Source: Virgisporangium aliadipatigenens (GTDB lineage: Bacteria > Actinomycetota > Actinomycetes > Mycobacteriales > Micromonosporaceae). From it: DNA of 64,000 nucleotides. Shown piece by piece: positions 50,748 through 58,589 of this stretch. A model generated the notes under the pieces. The model was not told the DNA's origin. It ran no database searches and was given only the letters and a program-made list of their open reading frames with translations. Numbering within the stretch: the stretch's first letter is position 1; the number at the start of each line of letters is the position of its first letter. The translations under genes and the position numbers were made by a program. The stretch is taken from positions 62,001 to 126,000 of the forward strand of contig NZ_BOPF01000014.1 of the NCBI RefSeq assembly GCF_016863615.1. Reading direction: 5' to 3'.

Positions 50748-52370
50748 TCAAGGAACGGGATGTTCGTCAGTGAGGGCGTCACGGGCGGCGGCTTGTCGTT
50801 CGCGGGCGAGGGCGGCGGCGGTGTTGGCGAGGAGGGCGTCGCCGGTGGTGTGCCAGCCGGCTCCGACGAATGTCAGAAAGTTGACGACGAGGGTCGTGTC
50901 GGGCTCGGTTGCGTCGGTGCCGGGCGGTGCCTCGGCCTGCCGGCGGTAAACGATTCGGTTGTCGCGGAGGAGTTGGAAGGTGACGACGTGGCGGCGGCTT
51001 TTGGTGAGGAAGTGCCCGCCGAAGCCGAGCATGTGTGCCCAGCGGCGTAGACCGGCCCAGTCGCGATGGTTGCCGAGGGTCCAGCAGGCGTCGATGAGGC
51101 GTTCGGGGTGGGTGCCGTCCGGGTTGGCGTAGAGGCCAATGGTGTCGCTGGCGAGCCGGCGGGAGGTGTGGCCGGTGATCTCGGTGGCTTTGGTGGCGTA
51201 CTTGGCGAGGTAGCCGGCGGCCATGCTGTCGGTGACTTCGCCGGTGCCGGTGACGGTGATGGGTCGGACGTCGAAGCCCTTGCTCGGGTCGCCCCAGGTG
51301 ATCGGCCAACCGTTCGGGTTGGCGGGGTGGGGGCCGGTGTGGAACCGGGTGACGGTGACGGCGTGGGTGAGCGCGTCAACCAGGTCGTCGACGCCGAGTC
51401 CTTCGGGTGGAGGTAGGAGCTCGTCGACGTCGGGGTGGTGGCCGTCGAGGCGGATGACAGCGTGGAAGTGGACGACGCCCCGACGTTGCATCTCGGCGAC
51501 GTTGCCGTAGGAGAGTCGAACCGAGCTAGCGGGGTGGCCGAGCTGGCGAGCGCGAGCGCGGACGGCGCGCGTGACGGCTGTGGTGGTGCGTCGCCACAGT
51601 TCCCGTGCGTGGTTGTTCCAGACCACCTGTGCGTGGTGGTCGTAGCAGTCCGGGCACAGCGGTTGCCCGAGACGCGGATCGGTGGGGTCGTGCCGCGCGT
51701 AACAGGCGATGACTGTCCCGTGTGGACAGACGGTGGCGTTTCGCCTTGCGTGGCAGGGTTCCGGGCGGCAGTCGCAGCGGTTGCGGCGGATGCAGGTGTG
51801 CCGGTCGACGTGTCGAGTGTGGACGGTGCCGAACGACGGTGCGGTGAAGGTGGCGAACACGGCCGGGTGCTGCGCGACGGTGACGGGGATGCCTTTGCCG
51901 CCCACGAGGAAACTGCGCAGGATCTGGTAAGCGTCCTGGCGGTACCGCTCCGCGCACGAGAGGCAGACAGTGGCACGGCGGTTGCCACACGGCTTATAGA
52001 TGGCCGCGTCGGGAAGGTCGGTGGTGTGCCGGCGGGACAGTAGGACGCCGGTTTCTCGGTCGACGGTCCACATCTCGCCGGATAGGCGCACCGGGGACGT
52101 ACAGCCGGCGGCGGCTTTCACATGGTGCAGCCATTTGGATACGTCGGGGGCGGCGGTAGCCCGGTGGAAGGCGTGCTCGGCGGCCGAGGCGCCGGCGGAC
52201 GGACGGCGGAGACCCAGCGCGGATCGGGGCGGCCGGGTGTCAAGCGTGGGTTGACAGTCGACTGCCGAGAACCGGGTTGGGGTGGTGCCGGTGAGGGTGG
52301 GGTGTGACCCCGGTCGAGAACTGGTCTCGACCGGAGCCATCACCGTTGTGCGAGCGAGGAACGTGGTCAT
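50748..52370 (-). CDS. repSA: RepSA-like rolling-circle replication initiator
   Basis: A 540-residue protein. A Cys/His-rich zinc region (CGNRRATVCLSCAERY and CIRRNRCDCRPEPCHARR-type clusters, about 128-245) precedes the HUH motif H-F-H-A-V-I-R-L-D-G (301-310) and a Y-L-A-K-Y-A-T-K segment (387-394) that fits the catalytic Tyr/Lys motif. Matches RepSA-type initiators of AICEs and Streptomyces plasmids, which let the excised element replicate. ATG at 52370 overlaps the TGA of the upstream gene; GAGGG precedes it. The longer frame upstream of 52370 is not coding-like. Confidence 0.93.
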   Translation of the reverse strand: MTTFLARTTVMAPVETSSRPGSHPTLTGTTPTRFSAVDCQPTLDTRPPRSALGLRRPSAGASAAEHAFHRATAAPDVSKWLHHVKAAAGCTSPVRLSGEMWTVDRETGVLLSRRHTTDLPDAAIYKPCGNRRATVCLSCAERYRQDAYQILRSFLVGGKGIPVTVAQHPAVFATFTAPSFGTVHTRHVDRHTCIRRNRCDCRPEPCHARRNATVCPHGTVIACYARHDPTDPRLGQPLCPDCYDHHAQVVWNNHARELWRRTTTAVTRAVRARARQLGHPASSVRLSYGNVAEMQRRGVVHFHAVIRLDGHHPDVDELLPPPEGLGVDDLVDALTHAVTVTRFHTGPHPANPNGWPITWGDPSKGFDVRPITVTGTGEVTDSMAAGYLAKYATKATEITGHTSRRLASDTIGLYANPDGTHPERLIDACWTLGNHRDWAGLRRWAHMLGFGGHFLTKSRRHVVTFQLLRDNRIVYRRQAEAPPGTDATEPDTTLVVNFLTFVGAGWHTTGDALLANTAAALARERQAAARDALTDEHPVP

Positions 52371-52618
52371 CAGACCGCGACCCTCATGTTCGTACGACCA
52401 CGACGGTCCGGCACGTTGCCCAGGACGCGTTCGAACAGGGTCGCGTACAGGCCGGGCACAGGTACCCGGTTGTTCTCCCAGAGAAAGACCAGACGGATCA
52501 TCTGCCAGGTCTGCGGGAGAACGAGCCCGTCCCGGGCGGCTTCGATCTTCAGCCGTCCGATGAGCTGAACGGGTTCCCAGCCGCGGGCCAACCGGCACTG
52601 CCGGTAGGTGGCGCCCAT
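52370..52618 (-). CDS. small HTH-like protein in the element
   Basis: An 82-residue protein, GATYRQCRLARGWEPVQLIGRLKIEAARDGLVLPQTWQMIRLVFLWENNRVPVPGLYATLF. The order Arg-x-x-R-G-W, L-P, W-E-N-x-R-x-P-V-P-x-L-Y looks like the truncated XRE helix-turn-helix common in actinomycete small regulators. Coupled to repSA by a TGATG overlap; probably controls or assists replication. Start ATG 52618 chosen because the conserved-looking part begins there. Confidence 0.7.
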   Translation of the reverse strand: MGATYRQCRLARGWEPVQLIGRLKIEAARDGLVLPQTWQMIRLVFLWENNRVPVPGLYATLFERVLGNVPDRRGRTNMRVAV

Positions 52619-52619
52619 C

Positions 52620-52997
52620 TCAGGCCACCACCCTGGATGCCCGGCCGAAGACTCGGGTGAACACGGCCGCGTTTGCGGCGATCCGGTCTCGTGACCCGCA
52701 TCCGGGACACACCTGTACCACCACATCCGCAGACGGCGTATCGGTGGGGGTGTCGACGGCAAAGAGGCTCTGTGCCGTCTCGCCGGGGAACATGCGTTCG
52801 AGGACCTCGCAGTGCACCGCGAAGGGCAGGCCCTTCACCAGGCCGGATGTCCACCGGTACAACTGCTTCGCGGTCGGGTATCCACCGACCAGTTTGGGAT
52901 CGATCGACCGGGCGGCTCGGTCGTACTCCCGGCAGAACTGCTTGTACGTCTGCCAATGGCGCTCCCGCAGGAGTCGCTTCAACCGCACGGCGCTCAC
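52620..52997 (-). CDS. HTH/zinc-ribbon-like small protein of the element
   Basis: A 125-residue protein. The first 80 residues (KRLLRERHWQTYKQFCREYDRAA, YRWTSGLVKGLPFAVHCEVLERMFPGETAQSLF) form a helical DNA-binding-type domain frequent beside XRE genes in actinomycetes; the end has one C-P-G-C-G pair. GTG start at 52997 overlaps the stop of the XRE gene (GTGA). Function unknown; regulator of the rep operon is likely. Confidence 0.72.
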   Translation of the reverse strand: MSAVRLKRLLRERHWQTYKQFCREYDRAARSIDPKLVGGYPTAKQLYRWTSGLVKGLPFAVHCEVLERMFPGETAQSLFAVDTPTDTPSADVVVQVCPGCGSRDRIAANAAVFTRVFGRASRVVA

Positions 52998-53626
52998 GAG
53001 GATGCCCCCTCGCCGTGAACCGGTACGCCCAGGTGCGAGACCCTGACCTGGGGCACACCGTCGTCGGTGCGGATGATCACCGTCACGGTGATCGGTACAT
53101 CGCCGTTCGGCACCGATGTGTCAGCAATGACAGGAACCGGTGCCGGTTCGGCACCGACGAGCTGGCGATGTGAAACGCCGATCAGCTCACAGAGGAGCTG
53201 GCGGTAGCGGCTGCTCGGCAGCTTGGTGCCCCGCTCCCACTTGGAAACCATCTGCGGGTCGACGGCGACCATCTTGTTGGTCTTCCGCCAGGCCAGAGCC
53301 GCCAACTGCTCGGCGACCTCTCGCTGTGTGAAGCCGTACCGGATGCGGTACTCACGAAGCACCCGGCTGAACATCTGCCGAGGATCGACCGGTGCGACAC
53401 CGGAACGGGTCGCAGGAACAGGACTGTGAACATGAGTAGGGCCAGCAACAGCGGCGACCGGAACGCCGCTGGTACGCCGTGACTGCACCACGCGAAGCAA
53501 TCGCTGAGAGCCCACGCCAGCCGGCACGTTGCTCGGCGTAGACGGAAGCGTCGCAACAGCGGCAGGCGCTACCAGAGGACTCGGGTCGGTGCGACGTACC
53601 GAACTACGGATACGCTGAACAGGCAT
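52994..53626 (-). CDS. XRE-family regulator of the element
   Basis: A 210-residue protein with ~90 residues of low-complexity N-terminus, then an XRE helix-turn-helix (YRIRYGFTQREVAEQLAAL, VDPQMVSKWERGTKLPSSRYRQLLCELIGVSHRQLV) and a C-terminal tail. ATG at 53626 is preceded by the divergent promoter region shared with the methyltransferase gene, which contains the paired CGTATACG sites. First gene of the leftward operon XRE-HTH-HTH-repSA-xis-int. Confidence 0.8.
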   Translation of the reverse strand: MPVQRIRSSVRRTDPSPLVAPAAVATLPSTPSNVPAGVGSQRLLRVVQSRRTSGVPVAAVAGPTHVHSPVPATRSGVAPVDPRQMFSRVLREYRIRYGFTQREVAEQLAALAWRKTNKMVAVDPQMVSKWERGTKLPSSRYRQLLCELIGVSHRQLVGAEPAPVPVIADTSVPNGDVPITVTVIIRTDDGVPQVRVSHLGVPVHGEGASS

Positions 53627-53724
53627 CGTGACCGTCCTTCCAGAACGTGGTTCGATGCACCGGCCTCGACGGGGGACCAGCCCGTCGGGGCCTTCTTGTG
53701 CACTCATCCGGAGTGCCGGTTCAT

Positions 53725-53746
53725 CGTATACGTAACTTCGTATACG
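53725..53746. promoter_or_regulatory. paired CGTATACG operator, methyltransferase side
   Basis: Two perfect 8-base palindromes CGTATACG with a 6-base spacer (centres 14 bases apart), between the divergent XRE and methyltransferase genes. The same arrangement occurs upstream of the GntR gene at 55406. Confidence 0.75.
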
Positions 53747-53823
53747 TACAAGGGTCAACGGATCGCTACTGTAGGGGGTGTCAGACCGTCACTCGCGGGC
53801 AGCATTCAGCGACAATTCTTGGC

Positions 53824-54663
53824 ATGGCACCACTCACACTCACGCCGGAACGGCGCGCCGAACTCGCTGAGCTGCTGGGCAACGAGCAGCGCTTGGAGGT
53901 CGAGTTCCCCAAAGTGGCGGAGTACCTGGACACGGCAGCGACGTTGCCAGGCACCGGGGATGACGAAGCGGACCGCGCGTTTGACTTTCGGATGCTGCAC
54001 TACATGACCGGTGATCGGTCGGTAAGCAAGAACCCATACTGGGACATCGTTGCCCCAGTAACATCCATGGACGGTAATCGTCGAATCGTGACCGGTGGCC
54101 GGCCGCAGGGTAGTGCGCGACTTGCCTATGCACAGACGCTGCTACAAGCGACATACGCATATGCGATTCCTTCGCCGGAGACAGTCAGTTGGATTATCAA
54201 CTTCTGCTCTGGACAGCCCATCGTCGAGATGGGGGCCGGACGCGGCTACTGGGCTGTGCAACTTGCACACGCGGGAATGACGGTCGATGCCTATGATCTG
54301 GAACCGCCGGACAAGACCGAGAATGTGTCGTTCCCGCGTGCGGACGGGCAATCCGATGTATGGCATCCCGTCGGCGGTGTGGAAGATTTCAAAAGCCGGC
54401 TGCAAAACGGACCTGAAGCCGTTCTACTGCTCTGCTGGCCTCCCGGGTGGGAAAACCCGATGGCATCCGAGGCGCTCGCTGCCTTCGAGGAAAGCGGCGG
54501 CAAACGGATCATCTACATTGGAGAGCCTAGAGGCGGAAAGACTGCAAATAACCAGTTCTTCGACGCTATAGAAGCACAATGGTCGCTCGAATCGGAAGAT
54601 CCGCAGTTCGTCTCTTGGTGGAACCTCGCTGACAAGGCCCAAGCTTGGGTTCATCGTCGGTGA
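53824..54663 (+). CDS. SAM-methyltransferase-fold protein, element cargo
   Basis: A 279-residue protein. I-V-E-M-G-A-G-R-G-Y-W-A (133-144) and V-D-A-Y-D-L-E-P-P (154-162) are motif I and the acidic loop of class I SAM methyltransferases. The N-terminal ~120 residues are helical; the C-terminal part contains LLCWPPGW and IIYIGEPRGGKTANNQFFDAIE. I cannot assign a substrate. Lower GC than its neighbours and divergent from the replication operon: typical cargo. Its promoter overlaps the paired operator, so GntR probably represses it. Confidence 0.7.
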   Translation: MAPLTLTPERRAELAELLGNEQRLEVEFPKVAEYLDTAATLPGTGDDEADRAFDFRMLHYMTGDRSVSKNPYWDIVAPVTSMDGNRRIVTGGRPQGSARLAYAQTLLQATYAYAIPSPETVSWIINFCSGQPIVEMGAGRGYWAVQLAHAGMTVDAYDLEPPDKTENVSFPRADGQSDVWHPVGGVEDFKSRLQNGPEAVLLLCWPPGWENPMASEALAAFEESGGKRIIYIGEPRGGKTANNQFFDAIEAQWSLESEDPQFVSWWNLADKAQAWVHRR

Positions 54664-54699
54664 AACCACCAAGAGACGATCTGTACGCAAGATGTGCCG

Positions 54700-55368
54700 T
54701 TAGCCGTTAAGTGCCATACGGAAGGTGTAGCTGTCATAGCGATCACGCGGGTATGAGATGTCAGACAACATAATCACACGTCCGTTAAAAGTGATGAATC
54801 GCTGACTGACGCGCTTCACCAGGTCGCCTGGAGTTGTCCGCAACCACTCCGAGTGTGTCTCTACGGGAAGTCGATCGGAAAGCGTTTCCTCCAAATATGC
54901 TGCCAAAGAGACCCCCGTTACATCCGGTGGCTGATAGGTGTCCGAGATGGAAATCGGACGTCCGCCTTCGGAAGCCTTCGTGACAACGTGCACAATCTCA
55001 TCACCAGGCGAGACCGATAGCGCGTCCGCCAATTCCTTAGTTGCCGGAATCCGTGCTACCTCGCGGACAACGTTGACGGTAGACACTGCCTCATTGCGAA
55101 AACTAGTCTCGGCGTCCTGCATCTGCCGTTCAGGTGAGATACGGACCAGTGATGGTCGGTGCGTGACGAAGATGCCACGACGCCGAACGGACCGAACCAA
55201 GCCCTGTCCTTGTAGAAGTTCGATCGCCTTCCGAACTACAATATCGGATACCCCATTTTGCTGCGCAATCTCTGCGTAGCTAGGCAATTGCGATCCGGGC
55301 GCGATATCTCCGCTGCGAATGCGACGCGCGTATTCGCCTGCAATTGAGACGTAGGCAGGCTCCGGCAT
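54700..55368 (-). CDS. GntR-family regulator (KorSA-like) of the element
   Basis: A 222-residue GntR/HutC protein: N-terminal winged helix (YARRIRSGDIAPGSQLPSYAEIAQQNGVSDIVVRKAIELLQGQGLVRSVRRRGIFV) and C-terminal UTRA effector domain (RISPERQMQDAETSF, LSVSPGDEIVHVVTKASEGGRPISISDTYQP). pSAM2 KorSA is the same family and keeps the element silent by repressing pra. The operator pair at 55406-55427 is about 40 bases before its ATG, and an identical pair controls the methyltransferase side. Confidence 0.93.
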   Translation of the reverse strand: MPEPAYVSIAGEYARRIRSGDIAPGSQLPSYAEIAQQNGVSDIVVRKAIELLQGQGLVRSVRRRGIFVTHRPSLVRISPERQMQDAETSFRNEAVSTVNVVREVARIPATKELADALSVSPGDEIVHVVTKASEGGRPISISDTYQPPDVTGVSLAAYLEETLSDRLPVETHSEWLRTTPGDLVKRVSQRFITFNGRVIMLSDISYPRDRYDSYTFRMALNG

Positions 55369-55405
55369 TTCATTTCCCCTTGCTCATAGTGGATGACACA
55401 ACCTT

Positions 55406-55427
55406 AGTATACGCAGTTACGTATACG
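55406..55427. promoter_or_regulatory. paired CGTATACG operator, gntR side
   Basis: AGTATACG-N6-CGTATACG: one base of the first half-site differs, but the 14-base spacing equals that at 53725. It lies in the gntR promoter region and indicates autoregulation. Confidence 0.75.
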
Positions 55428-55739
55428 AAGGCAACCCACCACATTTTGTCGGAGACTAGATGAAGGAAGCAAGAATAAATCAGTCATTCGAATCCGTCGA
55501 AATAGCTATTTATTCGCACGAATATAAATTGCGCCTGCATTCAGCGCAACGCGCGTGACGCCAACAACGATTTAGCGCTTGGCGGTACCAGTCGGCCACC
55601 GGCCACCAGCCACCGGCCAGATCGGTGAGGACTTTCTGTACGTCTTCAAGGCGGCCCGAAGACGGGGCCGCACGCGCCGCCGGCCGGGCCACGTCGCCGC
55701 CTTCGCTGGCGCTCCATCGGCGACGCTTCTACCGAGCCC

Positions 55740-56110
55740 GCCGGCTGGCGCGGAAACGCGAATAGCCCCGGACCGCCAAGACTGGCAGTACGGGGCTGAC
55801 GTTTGTTCGAGTGGCCGGCGGCAAGGCCGGGCGCCGGCGCGGCGTACGTCGCGCGCCGGGTCATCACGCGCGTTGCGGCCGTCGGTGGTGGGGCGGCGTC
55901 GTGCGCAGTGTGTCCGGGCCGCCCCTCCAACGTCAAGGGCGCTTCGCGTCGCACGCGACCGGCCGCAAGCGGCCGGCCCTTGAGCGTTGGAGCCTCTGCG
56001 ACCCTCTCGTGCAGGAAGCTACCGGTCAGGCCCAAGGGCCTGCCTCGCAACGAGCGCACGCCGCCGCCCCACCACCGACTCAAGCGTCGACTCGGCGTCA
56101 AGGCGGACTT
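55740..56110. other. structured non-coding segment of the element
   Basis: The space 55369-56186 holds no convincing gene; very short frames (for example 55510-55692 minus) lack support. It is dense in inverted repeats. AGCCCCG and CGGGGCT around GCCA-AGAC-TGGC lie at about 55765-55796. A 16-base stem (55925-55940 with 55976-55992, one bulge) encloses two inner hairpins, CGCGT-CGC-ACGCG and CCGGCCGC-AA-GCGGCCGG (55959-55976), so a three-way junction. CAGGCCC-AA-GGGCCTG (56027-56042) and CTCG-CAA-CGAG follow. Candidate roles: double- or single-strand replication origin for RepSA, a mobilisation site, or a structured RNA. Confidence 0.55.
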
Positions 56111-56186
56111 GACAGTTAACGCTGCGAAGGGCCAGGGAGCGATTTCGCTGTTCGGGCTCGGCTATGGACGTTGGCCTGAGATTCTG

Positions 56187-56408
56187 ATGCCCGTGGACTT
56201 TGAAGACTCTGCCAGGCTCAGCCGCGAACACCTCCGCCTCCTTCAGGAGGGCCTAGACAAGATCTCGCCGATCGTGGCTGGATTGCCCGCGTCAGAGGTG
56301 AAGAGTCAACTGGAGACGCTCACCAAGGACCTCATGAGCGACGTCCAAGATTCGATTGCCAGGCTCGACCGCCACGTACCTGACCAGGACCGGCCGGAAG
56401 GAACCTGA
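56187..56408 (+). CDS. small helical protein near attR
   Basis: A 73-residue predicted protein: MPVDFEDSARLSREHLRLLQEGLDKISPI, then SEVKSQLETLTKDLMSDVQDSIARLDRHV, two amphipathic helices of a coiled-coil kind with an acidic end. The in-frame extension upstream to 55803 crosses the structured region and has no coding character, so I take the ATG at 56187. A TTGACA at 56108 could be its -35. Function unknown. Confidence 0.5.
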   Translation: MPVDFEDSARLSREHLRLLQEGLDKISPIVAGLPASEVKSQLETLTKDLMSDVQDSIARLDRHVPDQDRPEGT

Positions 56409-56412
56409 ACTC

Positions 56413-56434
56413 GTGCCCGTTCCGTGCCCGATCG
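56413..56434. repeat. possible integrase arm-type site, right copy
   Basis: Direct copy of 49322-49343 with one mismatch (G to C between the two GTGCCCG motifs). It lies 103 bases inside attR. Alternatively it is a relic of another integrase gene's 3' end, since the left copy is coding sequence of int. Confidence 0.5.
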
Positions 56435-56536
56435 AACGGTCAATACGGGTCAGCATCATCGCCACACCATATGGATTACTTGCGGTGGGTGATCTAATGT
56501 GCCGAAAGACGCTACGCTGGGTATAGATCAACACGA

Positions 56537-56578
56537 TTCCCAAGCTGACAGTGAGGGTTCGATTCCCTTCACCCGCTC
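56537..56578 (+). repeat. attR: 42-base copy of the tRNA-Gly 3' half
   Basis: Identical to 49208-49249, beginning at TTCCCAAGCTG and ending CACCCGCTC. The tRNA 5' half is absent, so this copy is not a functional tRNA gene. It marks the right end of the element. Confidence 0.95.
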
Positions 56579-56624
56579 CACGCAAAACGCCAGGCATCAG
56601 TCACATCCAGGCTGATCCGCCGGA

Positions 56625-57156
56625 TCACGTCGCCCGTTCGACAAGAACCGCTCGGGCCCAATCCGCGACCCGCCTCGCGTAAGCCGACCGGTCCTCAAAC
56701 GGATAGGCCGGCCCCGAGGTCTCGAACACCCACCGCCCGCCGTCGTTCGCCGCGCAAATGGAGCGCTCGATGGCCAGTGGCGGAGCGCCGTCGGGCCCGT
56801 AGACCTCGAGCAGGCGCGCCGGGTATGTCGCGGTGTCCTCGACGTCCATCACGCGCATGGCTCTGCAGCGGAGTTCTCGCGCTGCGTAGCTCGGGAGGAC
56901 TCCGACGTCGGTGCCCAGCGGACCGTTGTTGAGCAATGCCGTTCCAGTGGCCGACGGGCACACACAGGTACCGGGTGGCCATGGTGCCGGCCGCCAGGAG
57001 GACGACGGCGTCTTCCAAGGAGGTCACCGGCGCCGTTCGTGCGGTCCACGCGTCGTCGAAGCCGTTCGCGATCCAGTCGGCAAGCGTGGCGGCGTCGACT
57101 TCGAAGTAGCCGACCTGCGTGGTGGTTGCGCCACCCGCGTTCGAAGGAAGGGTCAT
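56625..57156 (-). pseudogene. frameshifted gene of unknown family next to attR
   Basis: Two frames join into one sensible protein of ~177 residues. The first runs from MTLPSNAGGA and YFEVDAATLADWIANGFDDAW to CVPVGHWN; the second continues LLNNGPLGTDVGVLPSYAARELRCRAMRV to the stop at 56625. The shift is near 56933-56942, at TGGAACGGCATTGCTCAAC, where deleting one base restores the frame. It could be a real mutation or a sequencing error. I do not recognise the family; no signal peptide in this part. A separate frame from 57313 (PRRRLALGAKALLIGLVAAVAG) overlaps and might belong to the damaged gene's N-terminus. Confidence 0.6.
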
Positions 57157-57508
57157 GGCACGAGGTCATCTCCGTTCGCGCGCCGCCGCCGGGCGCCGCC
57201 AATCGCCCGAGGCGCCCGACATCGGTCAGGACCACCGCGCCGGTGCCGGCGACGGCCGCCACGAGGCCGATGAGCAACGCCTTCGCGCCCAGCGCCAGCC
57301 GCCGCCGGGGCATCACGGAACGTCCAGGCAGGCCGCCTCGAGATTCACTCGGGAAGATGCTCTGCGCCGCCATCATCCCGCGTGTAGAGGTGGCCTGCGG
57401 CGCCCACGCCGGCGAAGGCGCATCAACTGCGGGCCGCTCCACGGCTGGGCCGCCCGGTCGGGCAAGACCGAATCAGTGCAACGCCGACAAGGGGGAACAA
57501 ACACACCA
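57157..57508. other. stretch without a supported gene
   Basis: Between the frameshifted gene and the CPBP gene terminator I see only overlapping low-quality frames. The best is a minus-strand frame starting at 57313 with one hydrophobic helix, which runs out of frame into the pseudogene. The segment may be decayed coding sequence. Confidence 0.4.
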
Positions 57509-57541
57509 GCCCGGCGTCACCCTGTCAGGGTTTCGCCGGGC
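57509..57541 (-). terminator. terminator of the CPBP protease gene
   Basis: GCCCGGCG and CGCCGGGC enclose an inner CCCT-GTC-AGGG stem; on the minus strand a T-rich stretch follows. It begins 15 bases after the CPBP stop codon. Confidence 0.7.
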
Positions 57542-57555
57542 GCAAGGTGCGTGGG

Positions 57556-58467
57556 TCATCCGACCGGAACCGCCGGCTTCTCCGCCGACTCCTCGACGTG
57601 CGGCTGCGAATCCGCGCGCAGCCCGAGCCGCCCCTTCGTGGCGACGATCAGCACCACCGACACCACCACCGAAGCGATGAGCTGAGCCAGAATCGAGTCG
57701 GTGTCGGCGTCGAGGTTGGTGTACACCTCGGGCCAGACCAGCGAGTACGTGGTGTTGATCCCGGCGTGCAGCAGCATGATCAGCGGAACGCTCTGGCCGG
57801 TGCGGTTGAACACCCAGGTCATCACGAGGCTCAGCGGCACGCAGCCGAGGATGAAGACGACCGGCAGGGTCCAGGTGACGTTCGGGCCGCCCCACTCGGT
57901 GAGGAACAGCGGCAGGTGCCACGCGCCCCAGAGCAGACCCAGGACGACGGTGCCGAGCACCGGGCCGAACCGGTCCTGCAGGCGGGGCAGGGCGAAGTCA
58001 CGCCAGCCGGGTTCCTCGGCGGTGGCCGTGGTGAGGAACTGCATGATCAGCAGCGGCAGGTACGCAGCGAGGATCATGATGCTCGGCATCGACAGGTGGC
58101 CCCAGGTCTTCGGCAATGCGAGCGGTGCCACCAGGATCACGGCCGGCACGGTCACCAGCACGGCGAAGAACCACTTCCAGCCGACCCGCCAGTGCGTGAG
58201 GCGGCGCGCCCAGTTGCGCAGGCCCGCGCGGCCCTCCGCCAGCGCCGTCACGATGAACGCCGCGCCGAGCGGGCCGACATAGGCACCGGGCAGTACACCG
58301 ATCAGCTGGCCGCCGAGCTGGCCGCCCGGAATCTTTATGTCCGGCTCGAGACCGAGGCCGTGGTCGGAAAGAATGTACGGCATCCAGAACATCCAGCTCA
58401 GCCCGAATGCCAGGGAGAAGAAACTCAGCACCGGAAAGCGGCTGACGATTGTGCGCAGGACGTTCAT
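57556..58467 (-). CDS. CPBP-family intramembrane metalloprotease
   Basis: A 303-residue protein with about eight membrane segments. Motifs: E-E-P-G-W-R (151-156), G-A-W-H-L-P-L-F (181-188) with His184, and L-L-H-A-G-I-N-T-T. These are the Glu/His/His-Asn residues of Abi/CaaX-type proteases, used in bacteriocin immunity, protein maturation or signalling. Monocistronic. No bacteriocin gene is nearby, so the substrate is unknown. Confidence 0.92.
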   Translation of the reverse strand: MNVLRTIVSRFPVLSFFSLAFGLSWMFWMPYILSDHGLGLEPDIKIPGGQLGGQLIGVLPGAYVGPLGAAFIVTALAEGRAGLRNWARRLTHWRVGWKWFFAVLVTVPAVILVAPLALPKTWGHLSMPSIMILAAYLPLLIMQFLTTATAEEPGWRDFALPRLQDRFGPVLGTVVLGLLWGAWHLPLFLTEWGGPNVTWTLPVVFILGCVPLSLVMTWVFNRTGQSVPLIMLLHAGINTTYSLVWPEVYTNLDADTDSILAQLIASVVVSVVLIVATKGRLGLRADSQPHVEESAEKPAVPVG

Positions 58468-58589
58468 GGCTCCTCCAGAAAAGAACGTGCCGGGTGTTTC
58501 TGACAGGTTCTATTCGACCGGAGAAAGCGATTCGGGTCATTGCAGAAGAGGGGCCAACGCGGGTACAGCAGGCTGTACCGCACAGCGGG

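Larger units (their letters stand above)
49208..56578. mobile_element. 7.3-kb site-specific integrated element (AICE-like, transfer genes missing)
   Basis: The unit between the two 42-base att copies (7,329 bases plus one core). Contents from left: tyrosine integrase, excisionase, RepSA-like HUH initiator, three HTH-type small genes, a divergent methyltransferase-fold gene, a GntR regulator, a structured non-coding stretch and one small gene. Integrase-xis-repSA order and a GntR (KorSA-like) regulator are typical of actinomycete integrative and conjugative elements such as pSAM2. No TraB/FtsK-like translocase or spread genes are seen, so self-transfer is unlikely; it may be mobilised by another element. 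The methyltransferase/gntR part is less GC-rich than the chromosome. Confidence 0.9.

Noticed and set aside
55510-55692. 60-codon Cys-rich minus frame
   Set aside because: GTG start without a ribosome site and no supporting context; too weak to annotate.
55803-56186. N-terminal part of a 201-codon frame in the element
   Set aside because: It crosses the nested inverted repeats and has no protein-like composition; only the part from 56187 looks coding.
56849-57313. Minus frame with one hydrophobic helix overlapping the pseudogene
   Set aside because: After the helix it is Arg-rich antisense-like sequence in another frame than the conserved-looking protein; at most a remnant.
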